A stretch of DNA of 64,000 nucleotides from positions 186,001 through 250,000 of the forward strand of contig NZ_WJXZ01000006.1 in NCBI RefSeq assembly GCF_009668025.1, given 5' to 3'. The number at the start of each line of letters is the position of its first letter. Position 1 is the first letter of the stretch. Under the pieces are notes generated by a model. The model searched no databases and was not told the DNA's origin. It was given only the letters and a program-made list of their open reading frames with translations. Positions 50,561-60,078 of the stretch are shown in pieces. This DNA is from Larkinella terrae. Its GTDB lineage: Bacteria; Bacteroidota; Bacteroidia; Cytophagales; Spirosomataceae. Position numbers and translations under genes: made by a program.

Positions 50561-52435
50561 CTATTTTATTGCCTTAACCTGCACATCATCAATGTGGTAG
50601 GTGGCCGCAGTCACGGGCTCGTCGGCTCCCGGCAGGGGCGGCCCCGGTTCTTCGTTGGGCGTTTTCCGGTTGGGTAAATTCCGGTATGGCCCCGTCCGTA
50701 TCGACAGCCGTTCGACCGACTTGACGGCTTTGGCCAATGCCGCTTTTGTTAAGACTTTTTTGCCATCGATTGCCAGATCGTAACATCCTTTCAGGCTGGC
50801 GTCAACGCTGAATGTCAATTCATACCACTTTCCCGGCTGATACGACTGGAGCGGTTTTTCGGTGCTGCCATCGGTTGCCACAATGCTGCCTGTTTCATCG
50901 AACCGCAGCCGCACCGGACGATTTCCGTAGCGGTCGGTGAGGTCAATTTCCAACGTGCCGGTGTTGTTTTGGGAAGCGCGAACTTTTAGCCGGGTTTCGA
51001 TCCGATTTCCCTCCTCAAATACCCGAACCGCACGGGCATAATCGTAGGGGTCTTTGTCGGTTAATTCCAGGCATTTTTCACTTGAACCCGGAGTATTGAC
51101 CACCAAAACCGGAGCCCATTTCGGTGCGTAGATATTCCAGTCGGTAACGCTGCCATTCAGCACCAATCCATTGAAGTCATCGGCCACTGGACCACGGATC
51201 GCATACCGCACCGGCGTCGGTATCCGGCTGATCCAGATGTCCTCTTTGTTCATGCTGTACGACAGCCACATGTCGTTGCCGGGCGGATTTCCGTTGCCTT
51301 CTTCGATGCCGCGCATGTAGCAGGGGCCAAAGTCTTTCCAGCGGCCAAAAAACCGGCGGGGTGGCACTTCCCCCTGAACAATCAGCAAGTTATCGAATAA
51401 AACGCCGTCGTCTCCGGTAATGATTGTGAGCGGATACCGGTATTCATCCAGTTCAATCGGATTGTAGCAAATGGCAAACCGACCATCGTCCGTGCGCTGG
51501 CCCCACTGCTTTCCACCCGCCATGACCATCGTCGGCACCTTGATTGGTTTGGAAAACGTTTTCCCTTCGTCGGACGACAGGGCACTGTGCGAGCGCTTCC
51601 ACAACGCCACCACTTTTCCGTCTTTTCGGTGGTAATACGAGAGCGCTTCGCGGGCTTCTTTTCCGCCGTAAAAACCGTCGAGTCCCCGGTCTTCGTCCCA
51701 CCATTGAAAAGTCATGAGTTTGTCTGCCAATAGTGCATTGCAGGCATCCAGAAAACCGGTGTCGGTCGACTTTTTAAAAAAGGGGAAGCTCGTGTTGGTT
51801 TCGTTCCAGCGAACGCCGTTGATGGTGGCATGACTGCTGTATCGGATGAAATAGATCGGGCCGTAGGTGCCGTCTTTGTAGGCTTCCCGAACCACGCGGC
51901 CAATACCGCCCTGCCCGAACGGATCCTCAGCGTGCCCGTAGAACGCCAGCACGAGCAGACGACCGTTAGGGGCTACGTAAAAACCCATGCGCTGGTGCAT
52001 CATGTAACCGTTGGAACTGTCGGGAATTTTAACGCCGGTGGGCGGTTCGTAAGGCGGAAAAACCACCTTTGGTTTGCTCCAGTCCCGACCGTCTTTGGAA
52101 GTCATCACCAGCGTTTGACCCGGCGAAATGTGTTCATCGACCGGATTGCTCAGGTATTGCTGGTAAAACGTGTTGTTCCAGTAGCAAAGATTGGAAGCGT
52201 GGTTGTACGTCCAGCCGTGTCCGTCGGCGAGGTCGGGGTGGGTGCGATTAACGCGCAGCGTCTGGCGGCTTTCGACCCCAATGGCGTAGCGAAGTCGCCC
52301 GTCGTGGACACTCGGATCGACGGATTCTCCGCCGATATACCGCACGGGTTCTGCCGGGGTACCGGTTTGAGCGTGGCTGGTAAAATTAACAAACAAACAA
52401 AAAGCAATAGAAAGTAAAGAGTTTTGGAACGTCAT
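50561..52435 (-). CDS. secreted BNR/sialidase-like propeller protein with C-terminal lectin-like domain
   Basis: 624 residues with a signal peptide (1-22, cut near SHA-QT). The central region is a beta-propeller of the sialidase-like/BNR type (SKDGRDWSKPKVVFPPYEPP; SSDEGKTFSKPIKVPTMV). Residues from about 450 form a concanavalin-like sandwich (LEIDLTDRYGNRPVRLRF, GKWYELTFSVDASLKGCYDLAIDG). It is likely a surface or periplasmic glycosidase or glycan-binding protein; catalytic residues of true sialidases (Arg triad, FRIP) are not evident. It lies between glycosidase-like protein A and a phosphoesterase on the same strand. Confidence 0.7.
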   Translation of the reverse strand: MTFQNSLLSIAFCLFVNFTSHAQTGTPAEPVRYIGGESVDPSVHDGRLRYAIGVESRQTLRVNRTHPDLADGHGWTYNHASNLCYWNNTFYQQYLSNPVDEHISPGQTLVMTSKDGRDWSKPKVVFPPYEPPTGVKIPDSSNGYMMHQRMGFYVAPNGRLLVLAFYGHAEDPFGQGGIGRVVREAYKDGTYGPIYFIRYSSHATINGVRWNETNTSFPFFKKSTDTGFLDACNALLADKLMTFQWWDEDRGLDGFYGGKEAREALSYYHRKDGKVVALWKRSHSALSSDEGKTFSKPIKVPTMVMAGGKQWGQRTDDGRFAICYNPIELDEYRYPLTIITGDDGVLFDNLLIVQGEVPPRRFFGRWKDFGPCYMRGIEEGNGNPPGNDMWLSYSMNKEDIWISRIPTPVRYAIRGPVADDFNGLVLNGSVTDWNIYAPKWAPVLVVNTPGSSEKCLELTDKDPYDYARAVRVFEEGNRIETRLKVRASQNNTGTLEIDLTDRYGNRPVRLRFDETGSIVATDGSTEKPLQSYQPGKWYELTFSVDASLKGCYDLAIDGKKVLTKAALAKAVKSVERLSIRTGPYRNLPNRKTPNEEPGPPLPGADEPVTAATYHIDDVQVKAIK

Positions 52436-52450
52436 TCTTTCTGAAATTAC

Positions 52451-52526
52451 ACCCCTAAATCCCCTAAAGTGGACTTTTTCAGCTGGACAATTCTGTGTCC
52501 CAGTCCCCTTTAAGGGATTTAGGGGT
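52451..52526. repeat. inverted repeat (CCCCTAAATCCC type)
   Basis: Arms 52451-52475 and 52502-52526 are complementary at 23 of 25 positions. It lies between the phosphoesterase gene (stop at 52536) and the sialidase-like gene start on the minus strand. The CCCCTAAA core resembles that of the MITE-like elements, but the GAGACTGTC ends are absent. Confidence 0.6.
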
Positions 52527-52535
52527 TATGATTAA

Positions 52536-53495
52536 TTACTGATTTACGGGAGAAAAGCGTAGTTTCTTTTCCCGGATTCCGGGCCGATCATACGCTTTAT
52601 TTTTGTCGGGATAGCCGACATCCCAGGGCGAAGGACCCACCCAGCTTGACTTTTTACCGGCAATCTGGATCACGCCATTCGTTGAGATTTCGACGACGGT
52701 ATAGAGCGGATCTTTGTATGGAGCCGTGTATTTGATCCACTTATAATTCTTATCAATTTCGTCGCTGTACCGAACGTGACCGTATTCTTCACCCAGCCAT
52801 TTATAAGACATGGAATTGATGCAGATGTACCAGATTCCGTTTACCTCTTCGGCCCGGTCGTAGTGAACATGGCCGTAGAAATTGGCGATGATTTTAGCCT
52901 TTTTCGTTTTGGCATTGTGCGCTTCCAGCATGGCCCGGATTTCGGCGGCATTATCCACGCCGTCGAGGCCCAAACCCTGATGGGAAAAGATAATAATGGG
53001 CGTGGTGGCTTTTTCCAGTTCAGCTTTCAGCCACGCCAGTTGAACGGTTCCGACGTGTTCCTGATAACCTTTCAGTTCCGGAGATTTTTTGTCGTTACCA
53101 TCCAGAATGATGAAGCGAAAGCCTTGTTGATCAAAGGTGTAGTAGGAGGAAGGCATCTTCCGGTGCGCCAGTGCCTGAGCGAGTGTGGTGCCGCCATCCA
53201 TTTCGTGGTTACCGATCAGGTGGTATTTGGGGCCGGGATAAGACTCCCAGATTTTGAACGCATAGTCGTATTTTTCGGCGGGTGTGCTGAAATCACCGAG
53301 TTCGATAATGAAATCCGGTTTGGCGGTTTTCATGCTGTCCATAAAGGCCTTCAGCCGTGATTCGCCGTCGTGCATCGTCGGAACGTGAACGTCGGCAAAC
53401 ATCCCGATTTTTACTTTTTTTATCCCGTTTTTCTGGGCAATCGAAAATGTCGTTACCAGACAGAAAAATAGGGTTAGAAAAGAATATTGTTTCAT
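52536..53495 (-). CDS. secreted calcineurin-like metallophosphoesterase
   Basis: 319 residues with a signal peptide (1-20, cut near SIA-QK). Metal-site motifs are complete: D35-x-H37, G-D68, G-N96-H97-E98, then SHQG and GHVH (FYGHVHYD). Family members hydrolyse phosphomonoesters or diesters in the periplasm. It is transcribed with the NagX-like acyltransferase gene upstream (11-bp gap). Its substrate may be a phosphorylated sugar released by the cluster, which is a guess. Confidence 0.9.
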   Translation of the reverse strand: MKQYSFLTLFFCLVTTFSIAQKNGIKKVKIGMFADVHVPTMHDGESRLKAFMDSMKTAKPDFIIELGDFSTPAEKYDYAFKIWESYPGPKYHLIGNHEMDGGTTLAQALAHRKMPSSYYTFDQQGFRFIILDGNDKKSPELKGYQEHVGTVQLAWLKAELEKATTPIIIFSHQGLGLDGVDNAAEIRAMLEAHNAKTKKAKIIANFYGHVHYDRAEEVNGIWYICINSMSYKWLGEEYGHVRYSDEIDKNYKWIKYTAPYKDPLYTVVEISTNGVIQIAGKKSSWVGPSPWDVGYPDKNKAYDRPGIREKKLRFSPVNQ

Positions 53496-53506
53496 TTTTT
53501 AATCGC

Positions 53507-54646
53507 TCAAAGCTTAATAAAAATCTTTCGCCGGTAGAGGATGTAGGCCGGAATAAAATTGATCCCAACAAAAAACAGGGCATACGCCATACTGGCAAAT
53601 CGGGGATCGAAACCCAGCCCCGTTAAAGCCGCAACGCCGTGTTCGTTTAGCGAATGTCCGCCGAATTTCAGGGAATAAAAAAGAATGGAAAATACGTCCG
53701 CTAAAACGAAAACCGTTATCGCGTTGGCTCCGAAAATGATACCCGGTTTGGTGCCACCGGTTTTTCCCAGAATGTCCACCAGAAAATAAACCGCACCGAG
53801 CAACAACGCGGCAAAACCGGAAGTAACCAAAACGAACGAACTGGTCCACAGGTTTTCGTTCAGCGGGAACGTCAGGTTCCAGAAAAAACCGGCAGCTGCC
53901 GTGAACACCCCGGCCGTCATCAGGTAATTTACTTTTTCATTGCGACTTAACGGGCTGATCATCAGGCGACCCGCCAGCAACCCGGTTATCCCGGAAACCG
54001 CCGATGGGAAGGTACTGAGAATGCTTTCGGGGTCCCAGGTGTGCTGCCACATCCGCCCCGGCAGGTATAAATTATCAAACCAGGCGACGAGGTTGGCCCC
54101 CGGTTCCAGCATGACTTTTCCGTATCCGGGCGTCGGAATCAGCGTCAACGCGAGCCAGTAAACGACCAGCGTAACGATGGCAATCCAGGCTTGCTGCCGC
54201 CAGGTAGTATTCAGGAAAAGAAAGGCGCAGATGAGAAACACGAAAGCAATCCGCTGGAGCGTGCCCGTCCACCGAATATCGGAAAAGCTGAACGTGGACA
54301 GGATATTCAGGAACATTCCGACGGCAAAGATCTTCACCGCCCGGATGATAATTTTTTTGTACATTTCTCCTTTCGGATCACCGCTTTCCAGCCGTTTGGC
54401 GTACGCCAGCGTAATGGAAACTCCAATGATGAACAGGAAGAATGGTGCAATTAAATCGGTGAATGACAGGCCGTTCCACTTCGTGTGCTGCAACTGAAAA
54501 TAGACATGCTCGCCGTCGCCCGGGAAATTGACCAAAACCATGGCCGCAATCGTAAAACCGCGCAGGGCATCGAGCGATATCAACCGGTTTGGGCTGGAAG
54601 CCAGCAACTCGGTTGAAGGGACCGATTGATTCGTTGGAGTAATCAT
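53507..54646 (-). CDS. NagX-like (DUF5009) membrane acyltransferase
   Basis: 379 residues with about ten membrane helices. The N-terminal signature RLISLDALRGFTIAAMVLVN (about 22-41) is shared with heparan-alpha-glucosaminide N-acetyltransferase-like and NagX proteins. Such proteins are repeatedly found with N-acetylglucosamine utilisation genes and may acylate or transport the sugar. The neighbouring divergent GH20 hexosaminidase supports that role. The 89-bp gap between the two starts is the shared promoter region. Confidence 0.85.
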   Translation of the reverse strand: MITPTNQSVPSTELLASSPNRLISLDALRGFTIAAMVLVNFPGDGEHVYFQLQHTKWNGLSFTDLIAPFFLFIIGVSITLAYAKRLESGDPKGEMYKKIIIRAVKIFAVGMFLNILSTFSFSDIRWTGTLQRIAFVFLICAFLFLNTTWRQQAWIAIVTLVVYWLALTLIPTPGYGKVMLEPGANLVAWFDNLYLPGRMWQHTWDPESILSTFPSAVSGITGLLAGRLMISPLSRNEKVNYLMTAGVFTAAAGFFWNLTFPLNENLWTSSFVLVTSGFAALLLGAVYFLVDILGKTGGTKPGIIFGANAITVFVLADVFSILFYSLKFGGHSLNEHGVAALTGLGFDPRFASMAYALFFVGINFIPAYILYRRKIFIKL

Positions 54647-54735
54647 CGATGGGAAAGCTTGAAAAAGTCTTTGAGCGCCAGTGGTATTTTTAATACTGGA
54701 TTCCGTATTATTAAGGCTATTTAACTCACCCTTCC

Positions 54736-57333
54736 ATGCGTAACTTTTTTTGTCTCACGGCTTTATTCGCCGTTGTATTTCTGCTCAATAGCTGCAAATC
54801 ATCCGAAAAAGAAACCGGGCAAATCGCGGTATCCTGGCAACTGGTGACCAATTTTACGGAGGTCGAGAACGGTTTTGAAGCCCGGTTTACCCTGGCAAAT
54901 CACGGCAATACGGCCCTGACGGACAAAAACTGGGCGCTGTTTTTCAACATGTCGCCCCGGCCGATTATTCCAACAAAAACCTCGCAATCCGCTACCGTTC
55001 AGCATATTAATGGCGATTGGTACAAGATGACGCCAAATGCCGGTTTTACGCTGGCTCCCGGCGATTCGACGGCCATTCTGTATGCCGGAACCGAAGCCGT
55101 GATCAAACTAACCGATGCGCCACTGGGACTGTATTTTGTATTTTACGACAAGGATGGCAAGGAAGAAAACGTTGTCGAGGTCGCCAATTACCGGGCGTTG
55201 CCATTGACGAAAAAAGAGCAGCAACTGCGCGGAAAAGCCGACCTTCTGCCGCTATATACGGCGGCCAAACGGTACGAAGACAACCTGGCACTGAGTCTGC
55301 TCGGTGCAAACCAGTTGCAGAAAATTGTGCCCTCACCAGTCAAAATAACGAGCGGTTCGGGTACGCTGAATCTGGATAAAAGTTTTCCGATTTACTACGG
55401 GAATGGCTTGGAAACGGAAGCGAAACTGCTGAGTCAGAAGTTGAAAGCCGTTACCAATACCGATTTCCCGGTTCAGGGCGGTGCTGCTTCCGGCAAAGGG
55501 ATTGTACTCAAAACCGGGCCGGTTTCGGTGAACGGCGTGGCGAAAGAAGCTTATAAACTGGATATCAACCCGAATGGAATCACAATTACGGGCAGCGACG
55601 CGGCTGGTGTTTTTTACGGTGTCCAGAGCTTGCTGGCGCTGGTACCGACCGAATCGTACCTGAAACCGTCCGCGAGCCTGACCCTGCCTTTGGTGCAGGT
55701 GGAGGACGCCCCGCGCTTTGCGTTCCGGAGTATGCACCTGGACGTGAGCCGGAATTTCCAGACCAAGGAAACCGTGTTGCGGCTCATTGACCTGCTGGCT
55801 TTTTACAAGATCAATCACTTTCTGTTTTATACGACCGAAGACGAAGGCTGGCGGCTCGAGATCGACGGTTTGCCGGAACTGACCAAAGTCGGTGCCCAGC
55901 GCGAACACACCGCCGGGGGAATGGCGGCACCGGTTTTGCACCCGGCTTACGGATCGGGGCCGAAAGCATACGAAGAAGGCAAACACGGCAGCGGTTTTTA
56001 CACAAAAGCGGATTTTATCGAAATTCTGAAATACGCCACCGAGCGGCACATCAAAGTCATTCCCGAACTGAACTTTCCGGGCCACGCCCGTGCGGCCATC
56101 AAGTCGATGGAAGCCCGGTACGAGCGGCTGATGAAGGAAGGCAAGGAAAAAGAAGCGAATGAATACCGCCTGGTCGATCCGAATGACAAATCGGTGTATC
56201 TGTCGGCGCAGGGTTACAAGGACAATGTGGTGAATGTGGCCCGTGAATCGACCTACCATTTTTACGAAAAAGTGGTGGATGAAATCACGAAAATGTACGC
56301 CGAAGCCGGTTTGAAACTGGATACGTTCCACGCCGGGGGGGATGAGGTGGCCGAGGGCGTCTGGACGAAATCACCCGAAGCAGCCCAGTTACTGAAAGAT
56401 AATCCGGCGGTAAAAGATCCCAAAAACCTGCAATCGTATTTTTTCGGAAAACTGCTGAAACGGCTTGAAAAACGTAATCTGAGCATCCACGGCTGGGAAG
56501 AAGTCGCACTCAACAAATCGCCGGAGGGCAAATACCTGCCGAATCCGGAGTTTGTGGGTAAAAAAGTGGTGCCTTACATCTGGAACAACATTTACGACCT
56601 GGATTTAGGGAACCGGCTGGCGAATGCAGGCTATCCGGTCGTGCTATGTAATGTTACCAACTTCTATTTTGACCTGGCCTACAACAACGATCCGCAGGAG
56701 CCGGGTCTGTATTGGGGCGGTTTTGTCGATACGCGCGCCAACTGGACGTTTGCGCCTTTCGATATGTTCAAGACGACGTACCGAACTTCAATGGGCAAAC
56801 CGCTGGTCTTCAGCGGTTTGGAAAAGATGAAGCCCGAAGCGCGCAAAAATGTGATCGGTTTGGAATCGCAACTGTGGAGCGAAACCGTGAAAGGTCGCGA
56901 GATGCTCGAATACTATTCACTGCCGAAACTACTCGGCTTTGCTGAAAGTGCCTGGGCAGCTGAACGGCCTTGGGAAACCATCGAAAACCGGGAAGCTCGT
57001 GAGAAATCCATGCAGACCGGCTGGAATGTATTTGCCAATACGCTGGCGCAGAAGGAGTTGCCCCGGCTGGCGGTTTTGAACAACGGCTACAATTACCGAT
57101 TGCCGTTACCAGGAGCGGTTTTGCAGAACGGCGAATTGAAAGCAAACATCGAGTATCCGGGGTTGAGCATTCGGTATACAACCGACGGCTCCGAACCTAC
57201 CGCCCAATCGACCTTGTATACCGCGCCGGTGAAGGTTTCCGGAAAAGTGAAATTAAAAAGTTTTGATGCTGCTGGCCGGTCGAGTCGGACGGCAGCATTG
57301 GACGGCAACGCGGCCGGGTCGACGCTCGATTGA
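54736..57333 (+). CDS. beta-N-acetylhexosaminidase, GH20, lipoprotein
   Basis: 865 residues with a lipoprotein signal (LLNSC, Cys20). Domain order: CHB_HEX-like chitobiase sandwich (about 30-165), GH20 N-terminal domain (about 195-325), GH20 catalytic barrel (about 328-770) with the Asp-Glu pair D536-E537 in HAGGDEVAEGVW, and a C-terminal chitobiase-type domain (about 800-850, SIRYTTDGSEP). It releases terminal GlcNAc or GalNAc from chitobiose or glycans at the cell surface or periplasm by substrate-assisted catalysis. A sugar MFS carrier follows 100 bp downstream. Confidence 0.95.
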   Translation: MRNFFCLTALFAVVFLLNSCKSSEKETGQIAVSWQLVTNFTEVENGFEARFTLANHGNTALTDKNWALFFNMSPRPIIPTKTSQSATVQHINGDWYKMTPNAGFTLAPGDSTAILYAGTEAVIKLTDAPLGLYFVFYDKDGKEENVVEVANYRALPLTKKEQQLRGKADLLPLYTAAKRYEDNLALSLLGANQLQKIVPSPVKITSGSGTLNLDKSFPIYYGNGLETEAKLLSQKLKAVTNTDFPVQGGAASGKGIVLKTGPVSVNGVAKEAYKLDINPNGITITGSDAAGVFYGVQSLLALVPTESYLKPSASLTLPLVQVEDAPRFAFRSMHLDVSRNFQTKETVLRLIDLLAFYKINHFLFYTTEDEGWRLEIDGLPELTKVGAQREHTAGGMAAPVLHPAYGSGPKAYEEGKHGSGFYTKADFIEILKYATERHIKVIPELNFPGHARAAIKSMEARYERLMKEGKEKEANEYRLVDPNDKSVYLSAQGYKDNVVNVARESTYHFYEKVVDEITKMYAEAGLKLDTFHAGGDEVAEGVWTKSPEAAQLLKDNPAVKDPKNLQSYFFGKLLKRLEKRNLSIHGWEEVALNKSPEGKYLPNPEFVGKKVVPYIWNNIYDLDLGNRLANAGYPVVLCNVTNFYFDLAYNNDPQEPGLYWGGFVDTRANWTFAPFDMFKTTYRTSMGKPLVFSGLEKMKPEARKNVIGLESQLWSETVKGREMLEYYSLPKLLGFAESAWAAERPWETIENREAREKSMQTGWNVFANTLAQKELPRLAVLNNGYNYRLPLPGAVLQNGELKANIEYPGLSIRYTTDGSEPTAQSTLYTAPVKVSGKVKLKSFDAAGRSSRTAALDGNAAGSTLD

Positions 57334-57410
57334 ACAGATGTAACGGATTTTAACTGATAATCCGTTTTAATCCGTCCCATCCGTTCAATCAAGCGCCGAC
57401 CCGGCCGCGT
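57308..57410. repeat. inverted repeat whose left arm is the 3' end of the GH20 gene
   Basis: Arms 57308-57335 and 57383-57410 are complementary at 26 of 28 positions. The left arm covers the last eight codons and stop of the hexosaminidase gene, so the right arm is an inverted copy of coding sequence. A smaller inner pair (TAACGGATT / AATCCGTT) adds to the stem. Confidence 0.75.
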
Positions 57411-57433
57411 TCCTATCAATAATTTGAAAAGAA

Positions 57434-58687
57434 ATGAAGCATAATTCCCTGATTGTCACATTAATCCTGCTCATATTTTTTGTTATATCATTTCTGACCA
57501 ATATCCTCGGTCCGCTTATTCCGGACATTATCAAAAGTTTTGAGTTAAGCATCGGTCTGGCCGGTTTTCTGCCGTTTGCGTTCTTTGTGGCTTATGGCGT
57601 GATGTCGATCCCGTCGGGAATTCTGGTCGAAAAGTACCGCGAAAAACCGGTGCTGCTGGGGGCATTTTTCCTCGCTTTTGCGGGCGCTTTATTGTTCGCC
57701 TTGGTACCCGGTTTTTCCGTTGCCCTGTTCTCCCTTTTCCTGATCGGCGTCGGGATGGCAATGCTTCAGGTGGTGATCAATCCATTGCTGCGGGTGGCCG
57801 GTGGCGAAGCGCAATTTGCGTTCAATTCGGTGCTGGCGCAGTTGTTTTTTGGGGCGGCTTCGTTTTTGAGTCCGCTGTTATACAGCTACTTAGTGAGTAA
57901 TGTGCATTCCGGGGTCGAGTCGTCGGCGTTGATTGCGCTCTTCAATCAACTGGTTCCCTCCAATCTTCGCTGGGTGTCGCTCTACTGGGTTTTTGCCCTG
58001 ACGGCCTTCCTGATGGTGGTCGTCATTTATTTCGTTCGCTTCCCGGAAGTGGAATTGAAAGATGACGAGAAGATCGATACCGGAAAAGCGTTTAGCGACT
58101 TGCTCGGTAACAAAACCGTGTGGCTATTTTTCGCCGGAATTTTCGCATATGTCGGCACGGAACAGGGCATTGCCAACTGGACGTCGCAGTTTTTGCAAAC
58201 CTATCACGGCGTCGATCCGGCCACGACCGGCGCTTCGGTTATTGCCTATTTCTGGGGGTTGCTAACGGTCGGTTGTTTGCTGGGATTGTTGCTCCTGAAG
58301 ATTTTCGACAGCCGCCGGGTGCTGATGCTATTCGCGGCCGGGGCCATCATTGCATTGTTGGCCGGGTTGTTCGGCACGAAGGAACTGGCGATTTACGCTT
58401 TTCCGTTGACCGGTTTTTTTGCTTCCGTCATGTGGTCGATTACCGTTTCGCTGGCGCTGAATTCGGTGCCGCACCACCACGGAACGTTTTCGGGAATTTT
58501 GTGTACGGGCATTGCCGGGGGTGCCGTCGTGCCGCTGATCATCGGCGGTTTGGGAGAGCTGGTTGGATTGAGATTCGCGATGTTGTTCCTTTTGATAACG
58601 TTGGGTTACATTTTCAGCATCGGTCTGTGGGCCCGTCCACTGGTGAACAATGCAACGGTGAAGAGTTTTCGGGAGTTATTTGAGTGA
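57434..58687 (+). CDS. FucP-like sugar MFS transporter
   Basis: 417-residue, 12-helix major facilitator carrier of the FHS/FucP type. Family features are FVISFLTNILGPLIPDIIK in helix 1, YGVMSIPSGILVEKY with the loop 2-3 motif, and the GVGMAMLQVVINPLL segment in helix 4. It would bring a hexose or N-acetylhexosamine across the inner membrane by proton symport. Context (GH20, NagX-like protein) favours GlcNAc or a related sugar. The kinase and deacetylase that would follow are not in the window. Confidence 0.88.
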   Translation: MKHNSLIVTLILLIFFVISFLTNILGPLIPDIIKSFELSIGLAGFLPFAFFVAYGVMSIPSGILVEKYREKPVLLGAFFLAFAGALLFALVPGFSVALFSLFLIGVGMAMLQVVINPLLRVAGGEAQFAFNSVLAQLFFGAASFLSPLLYSYLVSNVHSGVESSALIALFNQLVPSNLRWVSLYWVFALTAFLMVVVIYFVRFPEVELKDDEKIDTGKAFSDLLGNKTVWLFFAGIFAYVGTEQGIANWTSQFLQTYHGVDPATTGASVIAYFWGLLTVGCLLGLLLLKIFDSRRVLMLFAAGAIIALLAGLFGTKELAIYAFPLTGFFASVMWSITVSLALNSVPHHHGTFSGILCTGIAGGAVVPLIIGGLGELVGLRFAMLFLLITLGYIFSIGLWARPLVNNATVKSFRELFE

Positions 58688-58689
58688 GA

Positions 58690-58774
58690 GAGTTATTTCG
58701 CGGAGATTAGCGGAGAAAAAGGGAGTTTAGCGGAGTTATATTTTTTTTCTCCGCTAAACTCTGCGAAATAATTC
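58690..58774. repeat. inverted repeat, GCGGAG family, copy A
   Basis: Arms 58690-58715 and 58749-58774 (26 bp, near-complete complementarity); an additional GGGAGTTTAGCGGAG at 58721-58735 can pair with the same right arm. Related to 59964-60069 and 63715-63973. Lies between the MFS and regulator genes. Confidence 0.7.
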
Positions 58775-58789
58775 CTTTACAAAACAAAT

Positions 58790-59953
58790 ATGCTTAAAAT
58801 CATCCTTCTGATCGATTTCGCTGAGGATTACAGCAAAAACCTGCTGAAAGGCGTTACGAAATATTCGCGGGAACATGGCCCCTGGGTGTTTTGCCGGATG
58901 CCGCTTTATTACCGCGAGACCATCGGAATTAAAGGCATTCTGCAATGGGCGCAGGAGTGGGGCGCTGACGGGATTATCGGACAGTTTTATAACGACAACG
59001 AAATTTCCGAAATCATCAAAGCCGGGATTGCGGTGATTGCGCAGGACTTCAAGGAGCGGTTTGACGACATCCCGAATATTACCGGAGCCTACCACGAAGC
59101 CGGGGCGATGGCTGCCGATTATTTCCTGAAAAAAGGTTTTACGCAGTTTGCCTTTTACGGTTTTAAGGACATTGTCTGGTCGCGGGAGCGGGCGGAAGGA
59201 TTCGAAAACCGCATCAAAAGTGCGGGCTACGAGGTACATTCGTTCGAGCATACCAAGGCCCAATCCAGCGAATTGTGGTATTACAAACCGAGTTCGTTGA
59301 GCCAATGGCTGCAATCGTTGCCGAAACCGATTGCGATTATGGCCTGCGATGACCGTCAGGGTCAGCACATTACGGAAGCCTGCCGCCAGACAGGCATCCG
59401 GATTCCCGAGGAAGTGGCGGTTTTGGGTGTCGATAATGACGAGACGATCTGTGAACTTTCCGATCCACCTTTGTCGAGCATTGCGCTGGATGCGGAGAAA
59501 GGCGGTTACGACTCAGCCCGGCTCCTCGATCAGATGATCCGTACGGGCGTGGCCGGTTTTTACGATATTGTGGTGAAACCGACGCAGGTGGTCACGCGAC
59601 ACTCGACGGATATCTATGCCACTAACGATCATTACATCGCTTCCTCGCTGAAATACATCCACCAGAACATCGATAAAAATCTCCAGGTGGAGGAGGTTGT
59701 CAGACAGGTTCCGCTATCGAGACGAGCATTGGAAAAGCGGTTTTTCACGATTACTGGCTACCCGATTTACAAGTATATTTTTAACCTCAGGATTGAAAAG
59801 TTTACGCAGAAACTCCTGGAAACCGACATGACGGTTTTTGAAATTGCGCTCGATATGGGGCTGACGGACAGCAAGAACATCGCCCGGCAATTCCGGCAGG
59901 TAAAAGGCTGCACGCCGATTGAATTCCGGAATAAATACGTGGCGGGGAAGTGA
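58790..59953 (+). CDS. XylR-type LacI/AraC transcriptional regulator
   Basis: 387 residues: an N-terminal LacI-like periplasmic-binding-protein fold (about 1-275, with IAIMACDDRQGQHITEACRQ and GVDNDE) and a C-terminal AraC double helix-turn-helix (about 285-385: NLQVEEVVRQVPLSRRALEKRF and EIALDMGLTDSKNIARQFR). There is no N-terminal LacI HTH. Such regulators respond to a free sugar and activate the neighbouring utilisation genes; D-xylose is the classical ligand, but here an amino sugar or uronate is equally possible. Flanked by GCGGAG-family repeats on both sides. Confidence 0.92.
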   Translation: MLKIILLIDFAEDYSKNLLKGVTKYSREHGPWVFCRMPLYYRETIGIKGILQWAQEWGADGIIGQFYNDNEISEIIKAGIAVIAQDFKERFDDIPNITGAYHEAGAMAADYFLKKGFTQFAFYGFKDIVWSRERAEGFENRIKSAGYEVHSFEHTKAQSSELWYYKPSSLSQWLQSLPKPIAIMACDDRQGQHITEACRQTGIRIPEEVAVLGVDNDETICELSDPPLSSIALDAEKGGYDSARLLDQMIRTGVAGFYDIVVKPTQVVTRHSTDIYATNDHYIASSLKYIHQNIDKNLQVEEVVRQVPLSRRALEKRFFTITGYPIYKYIFNLRIEKFTQKLLETDMTVFEIALDMGLTDSKNIARQFRQVKGCTPIEFRNKYVAGK

Positions 59954-59963
59954 GTTTGAAAAA

Positions 59964-60069
59964 GAGTTGTTTCGCAGAGTTTAGCGGAGGAAAAGAGAGT
60001 TAAGCAGAGTTTTTTATACATTTCTCCGCTTAACTCTCTTTTCCTCCGCTAAACTCCCCGAAATAACTC
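59964..60069. repeat. inverted repeat, GCGGAG family, copy B (46-bp arms)
   Basis: Arms 59964-60009 and 60024-60069 are complementary at 42 of 46 positions around a 14-base T-rich loop. The longest hairpin in the window. It fills the gap between the regulator and the small membrane protein and ends 9 bp before the next ATG. Confidence 0.85.
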
Positions 60070-60078
60070 AAATAACCT

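Noticed and set aside
52451-52526. Fourth copy of the MITE-like element
   Set aside because: It shares only the CCCCTAAA theme; the GAGACTGTC-type ends, the size and the target duplication are absent.
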